A stretch of 64,000 nucleotides of DNA. Source: Aculops lycopersici. Lineage: Eukaryota; Arthropoda; Arachnida; Trombidiformes; Eriophyidae. How positions within the stretch are numbered: position 1 is the stretch's first letter; every line of letters begins with the position of its first letter. A model generated the notes under the pieces. The model ran no database searches. It was not told where the DNA came from and saw nothing but the letters and a program-made list of their open reading frames with translations. Position numbers and translations under genes: made by a program. Location: positions 498,644 to 562,643 of the forward strand of contig WNKI01000003.1 of the NCBI GenBank assembly GCA_015350385.1, read 5' to 3'. Below, piece after piece: positions 30,508 to 40,565 of this stretch.

Positions 30508-31587
30508 ATGGCCGTTGACCAAGCAGTGCTAGACAAGTTGGAGGCTGGATTTGCCAAGTTGCAAGCGGCTAGCCCAGAGCAATGCCACTCGCTTTTAAAG
30601 AAGTACTTGACCCGCGAGGTTTTGGATGCTTGCAAGAACCGCAAGACCGCTATGGGCGCCACCCTACTGGACGTGTGCCAATCGGGTTTCGAGAACTTGG
30701 ATTCGGGTGTTGGAATCTACGCTCCAGATGCTGAGTCGTACACTCTATTCAAGGAGTTGTTTGACCCAATCATTGACGACTACCACAAGGGATTCAAGCC
30801 AACTGACAAGCACCCAGCCAGTGACTTCGGTGACCTTGAGAGCTTGGTCAATGTTGACCCAAACAACGAGTTTGTTATCTCAACTCGTGTCCGTTGCGGG
30901 CGCTCCCTGAAGGGATACCCATTCAACCCTTGCCTGACTGAGGCCCAATACAAGGAAATGGAGGAGAAGGTTAGTGAACAGTTCAAGGCCATGGAGGGCG
31001 ACTTGGCTGGTACCTACTACCCATTGACCGGCATGACCAAGGAAACTCAGCAGCAGCTCATCGACGACCACTTCCTATTCAAGGAGGGCGATCGCTTTTT
31101 GCAAGCCGCGAACGCTTGCCGCTTCTGGCCAACTGGTCGTGGAATCTACCACAATGCCGCCAAGACATTCTTGGTTTGGGTCAACGAGGAGGACCATTTG
31201 AGAATTATTAGTATGCAAAAGGGTGGTGATTTGAAGCAAGTTTTCTCGCGCATGGTTGCCGGTGCCAAGGCCATCGAGGCCAAGGTTCCATTCTCGCACG
31301 ACGAGCGCTTAGGTTTCCTAACCTTCTGCCCAACCAACTTGGGAACCACCATTCGTGCTTCGGTGCACATCAAGCTGCCCAAGTTGGCCGCCGACCGTAA
31401 GAAGTTGGAAGAGGTTGCCGGCAAATACAACCTCCAGGTTCGTGGAACCTCCGGCGAACACACCGAGAGTGTTGGTGGTGTATACGACATTTCCAACAAG
31501 CGTCGTCTAGGCCTCACGGAGTACCAGGCTGTTCGCGAGATGCAAGACGGTATTTTGGAGCTCATCAAGATCGAGAGGTCGCTATAA
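30508..31587 (+). CDS. ArgK: Arginine kinase
   Basis: 359 residues from the ATG at 30508 (MAVDQAVLDKLEAGF), close to the ~355-357 usual for arthropod arginine kinases, intronless. Family landmarks: SGVGIYAPD (guanidino specificity loop), VISTRVRCGRSL, LIDDHFLFKEGDRFLQ, WVNEEDHLRIISMQ, the reactive-cysteine segment FCPTNLGTT, and the flexible loop RGTSGEHTES. The enzyme reversibly phosphorylates arginine with ATP to make phosphoarginine, the main invertebrate phosphagen, in muscle and nerve. Codon use is strongly biased (AAG, TTG, ACC, GGC/GGT) compared with the upstream extension, as expected of a highly expressed gene. Mite and arthropod arginine kinases are also well-known allergens. Confidence 0.98.
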   Translation: MAVDQAVLDKLEAGFAKLQAASPEQCHSLLKKYLTREVLDACKNRKTAMGATLLDVCQSGFENLDSGVGIYAPDAESYTLFKELFDPIIDDYHKGFKPTDKHPASDFGDLESLVNVDPNNEFVISTRVRCGRSLKGYPFNPCLTEAQYKEMEEKVSEQFKAMEGDLAGTYYPLTGMTKETQQQLIDDHFLFKEGDRFLQAANACRFWPTGRGIYHNAAKTFLVWVNEEDHLRIISMQKGGDLKQVFSRMVAGAKAIEAKVPFSHDERLGFLTFCPTNLGTTIRASVHIKLPKLAADRKKLEEVAGKYNLQVRGTSGEHTESVGGVYDISNKRRLGLTEYQAVREMQDGILELIKIERSL

Positions 31588-33777
31588 GCAAACAGCAGTT
31601 ACTCATTTTATTATTACTGTCTATTCAACAATGATTTTACGATTACACAGAACGAAACAGGTAGCAATGAGTTGCGAATGATACTGGTTGGCAATCTTTT
31701 CAGTACACGCAAAGGCACTAGGTTGGTCTTCGGGTCATGATGCAGCCGCGCGCCCCTCTTGACGAGTGGCGAACTCATTTGCCTACAGAAATCGTCATCA
31801 CTTCATTATCATTACTGTTATTATTACTACTATTACTAATGCGATCACTATTTCTATAACTAATAATGAATGATACCAATCTTAGCTCATTATCACTGAA
31901 CAGACAACAAAACAGCAATTATATCACATCATACACCTACAAAAATTATATTTAGTATTGAATACACACAACAAAACAAACAAAACACATATCGCATGAG
32001 TTCATTCATTCTGATTATTGCTATTGTTCTACCAGCCTCTAGCTATTGCTTTACGCTTTTAATAGATGATATTACCTGTAGTGAAAACAAATGATCCTTA
32101 CTATCTAGCAATCATACAACAAAGACCCATCGTTTTAGCCTGAAACTGTTCTCTTGATTTTATTGACTACAATCTCTCACACATCTTAGACACTTAATCT
32201 TTATCAGATCAACGCTCATCTTTTATACTGAGCAAACAAGCGAGATACTGTTCGGTCCTTGAAGCGTAACGAGAGTTTATTTCATAAGCAGATTCCAACT
32301 AAGAGCGCCATTATCACGATCCATTGACCGTCAAGGTCAGGGACACTCCAGTAGTAATTTGGACCATTACCACTTCATCGCCCGCCCTTTCGTTGTTTGT
32401 TGTATTTCAATCAAACGAAAAGACTTCAATCAAATGTTGGACAACAGGCAATTAAACAAAAGATGTTAGATTTGACTAGCTCGAACTCTCCAACCTCACG
32501 GAAGTGAAGCATGACATTTACCTGGACACGCAATGCCATGTGGTTTTGGCGAGGAATCTGGGAGTGGTAGTTATGTCTAAACAGAAAGATTATCGCAATC
32601 TGCTGAAGGTCAGTGAGATTGAAGATAGGTGAGCCTGGCACTCTAGGCTCATTGTGCCTGTTGCTCGTCTTCATCTGCCTAGCCTCTAGCCATCAGGAGA
32701 TTCAAGATCTACTCTTCCTTGGCTACTACTACCACCACCACCACTTCTACCTTTGCAACTATGAATAAAATATGTAAAGCTTGCTAAAATCCGATAGGCT
32801 CTGTTGAATAGTTGCAGCAAACATAGACCTCTGCAGTCATTCTGCGTATTCAACGGTCTCACCTTTCGATTTTCTCAGCAGTCCGCAGTGTAGACTGCGC
32901 ACTTGAACTTCGCGTATCTGATTGTCGGGCAACGTGGCGTCAAGCTGCCTCAAGATGCTCACTTGCAATTGAATGTTGAAGTTGAAATTAGTCTCTCATT
33001 TAGTTAGTTTGACGCAACTTTAGCCCTCCCATGAGCAACTGTGACTGGCGCCTCTTCACGCCCGTTGAACCCTTTCCACTATCAACTGGGCCTCCCTCAA
33101 GCGTGAATATCCGTATCTTTCCTTTGAGGAGTAAAGCAAACTAAAGCAATGAAAACCGACTAATAGAATTCCTCTGCTCGTTGCATAATAACTCACTGGC
33201 TGCCGAAAGAGTGAGGATAGTGAGTTTAAGTTTAGGATTAAACAAACGATTCTCTCATCGCGTCGAGTCGGGTCGTTGCTTCTTAGTTGAGTCCCTATGA
33301 AAACTACGAGTAGCTACGACATCAGAAACAACGAATTGAAAAACAACAGTAAGAGCGGCGAGGGCCAAGAAAACGACGATGGAGACATAAACTTCGAGAG
33401 GTTCTTTCGTTCAATGGAAAGTAACTTGATCGTAGGCGCCAAGTCGCAAATGTTGAAGAACTGGATGTGACTGCCGGTTGGTCGGCTAGCTAGCTTGCTT
33501 TTTAGTACGACGCACTCTCCTTTAGTTGGAGTCGCTCGAGCAAACAAAGTCAAAAACATCAAGAGACAACGCGGTTGTCCTCGTCCGATCTGCAGTGAGC
33601 TGGCCACGAGAAGTAGAGGTTGTAATTGAATAACGACTAGCTCTTTGTATGTTTGTCCTTTTGCTTTATTGTGTGTTTTCACGATGGTCGTGGTCGTCGC
33701 AGCCGCCGCCACAACCACCAATAGACTGGTAATACTTGTTAAGTAATTAAAGTCATCAAACGGGAGATAATTTTTTT

Positions 33778-33798
33778 TCTTCTCTCTCTCTCTCTCTC
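33778..33798. repeat. (CT)n microsatellite
   Basis: CT dinucleotide run, directly readable. Confidence 0.85.
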
Positions 33799-34715
33799 CC
33801 ATTTTGTCTCAATGTGTCACTAGAGTAGAGAACATGGAAATTAATTCGCTGGCTAGTCGATTAATGTGCTCCAATTTGAAGTGAGCGCGGATCAGATTGA
33901 CGCAAACGCAGGCGCCTAGCAACAAGTGGTGTAGTCGCGCTTCGTTTGCATTACACGTTTGCACTGCTGCATCTGCCTCTATGCCGCCCGAGTCAATAAG
34001 TGTCGAGTTTCGTTTCTCTCTCGCTCTTTTTCTTTTTTGGATTGCGATTGTAGTTCGGTCAACTGGACACTTTCTACTGAAACCACCAATCAAAAACAGA
34101 TCGTTCAACTAATTCGAGAGATTCTTTTGATCAACTTTGCGCATATGAACTCGCAGTGGAGAAAGAGTTGAGGTTTTAAGTATCAACCGCTAGTTTTAAT
34201 GCTGAGTTCAGATCACGATCAGCTCCTAGCAATCTGATGATCGTGTGAACCATCGGAGCACAAATCAAGCGGAACGTTACGATTTTGTCTTGCTCTTTCT
34301 ACCATCGAACGCTAGTTGATCGCCCCTAGCTCGGACTGACTAACCATTGATCAGAAGCCGCTTATTTTATGAGGCCATCAACTTGTCGAGGCAGTTTGCA
34401 GGGACGAGCCAAACCCAACCCACCATCCAAATCGACCGCGACCTCTCTTTCTCATTCATGTCCACTTATTATTGCTGGTACATATATGAAAGTTCTATTT
34501 GCAGCTTCACACAAATGGAACTCTTCCTATTATTTCCAGTATCAACTCCCACTGCATAAGCTGAAGCCAATCTTTTTCACTAGCACTAATCGCGAATGGA
34601 ACGGCTAGCCTCTAATGCCTCTCCAAAAGGCAACGATGGTGGGAGTAAGAGTGAGAGGGAGAGAGGGGCTAGGGGCTGGGGGAAATTTTCATGAGCTAGG
34701 ATTTTGTAACTTCCA

Positions 34716-34749
34716 TACGAGATCGTTCCAATTGTGGAACGATCTCGTA
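34716..34749. repeat. Perfect 15-bp hairpin with 4-base loop
   Basis: TACGAGATCGTTCCA is followed by ATTG and then its exact reverse complement. It lies in otherwise unremarkable intergenic DNA. It is too short for a miRNA precursor by itself and has no U-run to suggest a terminator. Confidence 0.9.
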
Positions 34750-36431
34750 ACAGACCAGTAGCCTGTAAAGTGCCTCTTCTTTTAGCTTTATCATGGTGGA
34801 GGTAAGATGCTAATCGTCGCTTTCTTTTGGCCAGACTCCTAACCTCTCGCCGCCACTACCTCATCCTGAGCACTGTTGACGTCGACTGTGAGTTGGCAAG
34901 CTAACTGATTGCTTAACAGCAACAACAACTACAACTACAACAGCATGTATACAACTGAAGAGAGCAGTCGCAAGAAGGTCACTTTGTCGGGCTTATTGCT
35001 CGCTCTCGGCATCCAACTTGAAACATGAGCGATTCTTCGTTGCCTCCTTTGTTTAAGCGGCTCGTCCCGTCGTTGTTGATGCCGTTGTTTTGCTTCGACT
35101 TCTTCGGCTCCCTTGTGTCATCGCCACCGCCGACGTCTCCGTTCTCGTCGTTACTTAGTTGCGCAACATTATTTCTTGGCCGCCGCCCCATAAGACGACT
35201 GAAAATTTCCAGAAAGTTTGGCCAGTTAGTTGGCTGCGAGTAGCTAGACTACTATGGTGACCGCAAGCTCGGCAACTGCAAAGACCGACCGAAGGACAGA
35301 AGTGCAATGCGCGCGTGTTAACTTAAACGTGTGATCTCTTTTGGCCCCTTCGCTTCTATCCGGAGAGTGCGCCACATCGAACGATTGCCGTTGTGAATAC
35401 GAAGATAGCCAAGCTTAAGGCGACAAGGTTCGCTTGATACTTGGGCAGATTTGATGCTATCCTTGTCATCTTGGTTGTCGCCAGTTTCGTTGTGACCGAT
35501 GTCATACAAGTTTGCGCCCGATCGCGTTGCGATGTTTACGCGAAGTAAGCAAATCTCACCCCATACTGACAGCTTGTCGGACTACACCTAGCGCTTTGAT
35601 CAAAGTGGCAGCTCGATCGCTAATGTCATTGAACAAAAGAGTGGAGTCGGCTAGTGGGACAGACACAAGCCCGCCGATGACCATACAAGTTATGGTTATT
35701 GAGTAAAGGTTTTTACCTCGCAAAGCTCTCCGAGTTTTCCGTTGGCCGAATGGGCTCAGCTGAATGTTAACTCTGTGGAGGCAGCTGGTAGTCCATCAAG
35801 CACACGAGGTATTCCACTCTGCTGCGTGAGTTACGCAACTCGCGGAGGGCGTCGCCGATTACAGGCAAGGGAACAGGTGATGGCCCGTTACTATGGGAAT
35901 TAGCCTGGCACTCTAACCGTGCACTCGGCAGGGATTAGGCGCCATCGTTCCTCGGCATTGCGATTGCGATGCGGATGCGGATGAGGCCAGTAGAATGAAA
36001 TGGCAAATGCCCTGGGCATGAGTGCATATTATGGCCGCTGTGGTCGGTGGTTGTCGTGGTTGGTTGCAAATTGCAATGCGAGTCTGTGCGAGCGTTCTTC
36101 TCCTCCGGTTGGATCGTACAGCCCATTTCCAAATGCAAAACAATGGGCCAGGGAGTTTTGTGGAAAACTCAAACAACGACCACTTGTGGAAAACAGCACC
36201 CACTTACTGGCCTCTGTCGAGGTGAAGCCATCTGAAACTTAAATCGCATCAAACATGTATACATACAAAACTTATAATATTTTATTCCCATGACAATATA
36301 CTTAATTCAATACTCATATCCAATAATTCTATTATACCTTACTCGCTAATTGTTAACTTATAAACAAAAGACAAATTAGAATATTGATAGCGAATCTAGG
36401 CCGGAGTATTTTGTAAACAAAAGACAGCGAG

Positions 36432-37166
36432 ATGAATTCCACATCAATCAGGTGGATTTATCTGATATCGTTGTTCACAATCCTAACTCACTACGCATCG
36501 ACAGGTAAGCCCGAGATGAAAGGTTGAATTGTCCCTTCCGAATTCTCACTCGCATTTCGAACTAACATCCAACGCTCTATTACATCAACATCAATCATCA
36601 TCATGAATACTACCAACAAACAGTAAGCGGGTTCATCTGGTGCTATTCTTGCATGAGCAACCAACCAGGTTGCGGCGAGGATGGCGTCAGTTGGCTGGTC
36701 CATCGTGCAATCACCTGTCCTAAAGACGATGACAAATGTGTCAAAATAATCAAGCGAAAACAGAGTGAGTAGTATTCCCCTGTTCAACAGATTGCGATAA
36801 CTCATTTCAAAAATATTTAAACTAACAAGTGTCGTCTCTCAAAAATGCCCCGAAACAGGTGATGTCATCATAACTAGAGATTGTTTATCCAACATAATGC
36901 CGATTGCAACCGACATTCCCGGCGACAAGTACGAAGGCTGCCGGTCGGCAGCTTTGCCAAATCCTAAAATATCAAACAACAGAGCGAACACTATTTATGA
37001 TCTCGATACCTCTAACAGGGGTTACGAAAACACCACCTATTGTTTCTGTGAATTCGACCACTGGTGCAACGCCAGCTTCAACTTGAGTCCATCTTACTTA
37101 ACTGCAATATTAGCTTCACTATCAACTATTACTATTTACCTATTACTATCACATCATCATCTTTGA
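36432..37166 (+). CDS. Quiver/sleepless-type Ly6 three-finger protein, GPI-anchored
   Basis: Three exons: 36432-36504, 36624-36764 and 36859-37166 (73, 141 and 308 nt; 173 residues), all GT-AG. Exon 1 encodes a signal peptide. The mature part has ten cysteines in the Ly6/quiver pattern: CYSC, PGCG, ITCP, DDKCVK, RDCL, EGCR, YCFC and WCN. A hydrophobic C-terminus (YLTAILASLSTITIYLLL) follows, as expected for GPI addition. Quiver (sleepless) proteins modulate Shaker potassium channels and nicotinic receptors and affect sleep in flies; other members act in septate junctions or trafficking, so the exact role is open. The next gene, RBX1, starts 164 bases downstream on the same strand. Confidence 0.88.
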
Positions 37167-37330
37167 TTACTGCCTACGAAATGAAATTTGATTATATTTT
37201 TTCTAACCCGCCTCACCTAAGCTCCAATCGAGTCGTCTGTCTGCATAGAAATCTCCTCGATTTTTGCTCGAGCCTCGAGTAAGAATCTTACCAACAAGAG
37301 GAGGTGAAATGAGACAATAAAAACAAGGTG

Positions 37331-37744
37331 ATGGATCAAGATACTGAGATGATGGATATGGACGACGGAAGCCAACCCTCTTCTTCAGGCTCAGTTGGTG
37401 GAGGGACCAGGTTGTCGAGAAGGAAAAGTAGCAATGAGCTAACACTACTCCAATTTCCCAACAAGGATCACAAACGATTCCAAGTCCGGAAATGGACTGC
37501 AATGGCCCTATGGGCCTATGATATAACGGTTGACAATTGCGCAATATGTCGTAATCACATAATGGACAAGTGTATCGAGTGTCAGTCCGTCCAAGAAATG
37601 ACAAACATTGATGAGAATTGCACAATCGCCTGGGGCAAATGTTCTCATGTTTTCCATATGCATTGCATTTCAAAATGGATCAATACCAGGAAAGTGTGTC
37701 CCCTTGACAATAGACCTTGGGAGTACAAGAAGTATGGCACCTAG
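37331..37744 (+). CDS. RBX1: RBX1/ROC1 RING subunit of cullin-RING ubiquitin ligases
   Basis: 137 residues from the ATG at 37331, intronless. Residues ~50-137 match RBX1 to the end: FQVRKWTAMALWAYDI (the cullin-binding beta strand), DNCAICRNHIMDKCIECQ, CSHVFHMHCISKWI and KVCPLDNRPWEYKKYG. All RING-H2 zinc ligands, including the extra RBX-specific Cys cluster, are present. RBX1 recruits E2 to SCF and other cullin ligases and promotes neddylation. The Ser/Gly-rich N-terminal ~45 residues are longer than the ~20 of the human protein. A Gln between CIECQ and the second cluster plus NIDENCTIAWG match the family insert. Confidence 0.95.
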   Translation: MDQDTEMMDMDDGSQPSSSGSVGGGTRLSRRKSSNELTLLQFPNKDHKRFQVRKWTAMALWAYDITVDNCAICRNHIMDKCIECQSVQEMTNIDENCTIAWGKCSHVFHMHCISKWINTRKVCPLDNRPWEYKKYGT

Positions 37745-38056
37745 ATATTTGGGAGATTACGCATTTATGTACATACACCTACTAAACACATGAAATGGAT
37801 GTATAACGGATTTGATTCTTCGTTTCTCGGCTGCAACTAGGTTCAAAAGGATGACGAGACTGCATCATCTAGTAATCATTAGTGTGTTACACTGATGATA
37901 ATTACATTAGTGATAACTGTCGTGCTTAAACCCCTCTTCCTAGCTACAGACCAAATTTGCTCCATGACATCTCCGCTCTGCTCGTCGTTTCTAAGGCTTC
38001 GTGATGTTTATATAGATTTCCTTGTTGCTGTTCTCAGTGTGTGTATAATTCAAATA
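37745..38056. other. Intergenic, converging 3' ends
   Basis: About 310 bases between the convergent RBX1 and cytochrome-b5 reductase genes; presumed 3' UTRs. Nothing else seen. Confidence 0.5.
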
Positions 38057-39043
38057 CTAGTACTTGAATCTGGCCTCAGCTGGCCACTCCAACTCGTCCA
38101 GCTGGGTATTTACAAACTTGATCATTGGAGGCGGTCCACACATGAGGATATGGGTACTTCCATCTGGTTCAAATAGATGTTCCTTGATCATATCCTTATT
38201 TACAAAACCAGTGCTATAGTTCCACCCCTCTTCTGCTCTATCGATGGTGTACCAAATCTTGAGCTGATCTGGGTGCTTGGCCGCCAAACCCTCGAGTTCT
38301 TCTCGCATGAGAATGTCCTTCTCGCTTTGATTGGCAAATAAAAGGGCGATCTTGGTTTTGTCTACGCTGCTCTTTTTCAAGACATCACGAATAACTTGCA
38401 GCATGGGAGCAATTCCAGTTCCACCGGCAATCATAGACAACCTTTTAACTTGGACTTTTTGGGGTGCAGCCTTGAGATCGGCCTTTATCGATAGAGTTCC
38501 CTTACCCAAATACTGTAGTCTTCCCTTTGGTCCACGAATCTTGATTGGGTCGCCCAACTTGAGACTCTCTAAATGTTGTGACATCTTTCCTCCATCTGGA
38601 AACTTTGGATGAACATTCTTAAAGTAAACCTTGATAACAAATTCAACGTAACCCTTGTCGTCGTCACTTGATACTGGAGTGTAAGATCTGGAGACTTCAG
38701 CATCATTTATTGTTGCAATCAAGCTAACGTGCTGACCAATCGGTAATCCCAAAACATGATCCTTACTTGGCAAACCAAACCTGAACCTCCTGGTATCATG
38801 CGAAATCTCTTCGCGCTCAATGAGTTTAACCTCATACTGAACCTCTGGATCTTGCAATAATTTCGGTGGACCCGATGAGAACCAGCGAAACATTATGTTG
38901 TGTAGTGTAGACTCCTCGCCGCTATCCGACTTTTGTTGATCAAATAATATCGCTTCTACTGCTCTCCAGCTGACGTAACCAATAAAGGCTGTAACTACAA
39001 TGCGCCCGAAAATTTTTGGCGTGCTATCGGCTAAATCCAACAT
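38057..39043 (-). CDS. NADH-cytochrome b5 reductase (CYB5R type)
   Basis: 328 residues from the ATG at 39043; the frame is open slightly further (to 39067) but without an ATG. A membrane anchor lies at ~13-32 (RIVVTAFIGYVSWRAVEAIL). The FAD domain has RSYTPVSS, and GGKMSQHL for FAD pyrophosphate; the NADH domain has GGTGIAPMLQVI and CGPPPMI. The C-terminus ends near-canonically (...ARFKY). The enzyme moves electrons from NADH to cytochrome b5 at the ER or outer mitochondrial membrane for lipid desaturation and other reactions. Which of the CYB5R1/2/3 paralogues it matches cannot be told by eye. Intronless. Confidence 0.94.
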   Translation of the reverse strand: MLDLADSTPKIFGRIVVTAFIGYVSWRAVEAILFDQQKSDSGEESTLHNIMFRWFSSGPPKLLQDPEVQYEVKLIEREEISHDTRRFRFGLPSKDHVLGLPIGQHVSLIATINDAEVSRSYTPVSSDDDKGYVEFVIKVYFKNVHPKFPDGGKMSQHLESLKLGDPIKIRGPKGRLQYLGKGTLSIKADLKAAPQKVQVKRLSMIAGGTGIAPMLQVIRDVLKKSSVDKTKIALLFANQSEKDILMREELEGLAAKHPDQLKIWYTIDRAEEGWNYSTGFVNKDMIKEHLFEPDGSTHILMCGPPPMIKFVNTQLDELEWPAEARFKY

Positions 39044-40565
39044 TTGAACGCCTTGATTGGCACCCACTCTTTCTCTCTCTAAAGTGATCTGAAGACTACT
39101 GAATAGCCTCGCCTGAATGGTTGTGGTAAGGGGAGACCACTGAGGCGAATATTGCGTACGTAGTTGAGCTGATCACTGGTGGTGGTAGTGGTGGTTGTTG
39201 TTGTTGTAAGAGATAATAACAAGTAGAGGGTGAGTGGTTTATAGCCTCAATGTGGTAATTTCAATGTGTCCTGGCCTTAGTAGAGAGCAACCGAGTAAAC
39301 TCAAGCTACGACCATGTTACGTGTGGTCCGTGCCAATGGTACTCTCGTCTCTACTTTTCTTATGTTGCCTCTTATAATATATGTATGAGCAATGCAGGAG
39401 TGAAAAGAACGAAACTCTTGTTCGACGCAATATTTTTATTTCACGAGTCCATCCATCTGACGTTACATGCGGTAGGTAGCAGTGGCGATTGCATCGTGAG
39501 CTACGTGTACAAACTGTATGACTAAACAAAATCTGATGAAGATTTGTGGCAACAAATTCATCTAGTTGTCAAAAATTATATAATGGGCTCGGAGTCAACT
39601 TTTCATCAATCCATTTATCCGAAGCGCCACGCCGGTTCCGAGTTTGACTAAATATTAATGACAACAACTCGGTTCAAAGTCCATCATGAGCTCAATTTGA
39701 TGGACAGATACAAAGTTCGATTTTCTATATTTGTTTGAAAAATACAAAATGGAGCAGCACATGATATTTGCTAGACACTGTGAAAATCGCGATGAGACTA
39801 CAAATCTGTTATTATTATTATCACTTCGAGGATTGAACCGCGCCAAATGTGAGACTCAGATAGATCTGACATATCCTATGAAATGGCAACAAAACAAGCA
39901 TCTTTTTACCCACCGGCGGGCAACCTAGTCGCAGATTATTTTCCTAAGCCTTTCTTTTTGAGAATTACGTCGTTCTGTGTATAGCATGGCAATAAGCCCC
40001 TGTTTCTAGTCAACTCAAAAGCTATCGCATATTTGAGTCGATTGTCTGACAACAGCAGTACCGGATGGTCGCCACATCTGCCACATCCCTCTCGACTCCG
40101 TTGCTCTTCTCTAGTTTTCTACGAGACCCGAGGGTTTGTAACCGCAAAGTAAATTGCGAGTCTCTTGTTGTTTTTTCCAAACTAGTTTCACCATTCTGTC
40201 ATTGAGGCAGAAAGGCAGAGTTGATAAGCGAACAAGCAAAATTTATAAAAACAACTTTGCACTTCCGGAGAAATCAATTCCAACTTTACTCTATGCAGGT
40301 GTTTGTTCATTTATGAACCGCCATTCGCTTTGCACTCTGACAGCCGGTTGGCCCACCAGCTAGCTAACCGAAAAGTATGCCTCAAGCGAAAGGGTTTGGG
40401 TCGCTGAGTTTATTTGTCAAACACCGAGCATACGACAACATATAACCTCGACTCTCACTGACTCATTCCAGCGGCCCAATGAGCCGCAGGCTTCCGGGTT
40501 CTTCACCAACCAGTCGACTTAGCGAGACAATTGCCGCCAACACCACCGGCTCTGCAAAGGGGAGC
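39044..40565. other. Intergenic region
   Basis: About 1.5 kb between the cytochrome-b5 reductase start and the glutamate-receptor stop, both minus strand. Presumed reductase promoter at its left end and receptor 3' UTR at its right end. No other feature recognised. Confidence 0.4.

Larger units (their letters stand above)
31588..36431. other. Intergenic region without a recognised gene
   Basis: About 4.8 kb. The first part is AT-rich and probably holds the arginine kinase 3' UTR. It contains a CT run (33778-33798) and a perfect hairpin (34716-34749). Longest frames (33314-33802 minus, 36000-36242 plus) have no family resemblance. The segment 35980-36240 is coding-like in several frames but unrecognised. 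Confidence 0.4.

Noticed and set aside
32426..32674. Exon-like segment with AG and GT edges on the minus strand
   Set aside because: The 36-residue segment between CCAG and GTAAAT reads plausibly but matches nothing and has no partner exon.
33314..33802. 162-codon minus-strand frame with hydrophobic stretches
   Set aside because: Begins in a CT microsatellite (Glu-Arg repeat) and has no recognisable domain; looks like chance.
35318..35509. 63-codon minus-strand frame considered as a neuropeptide precursor
   Set aside because: No signal peptide and no paired dibasic sites around a repeated peptide.
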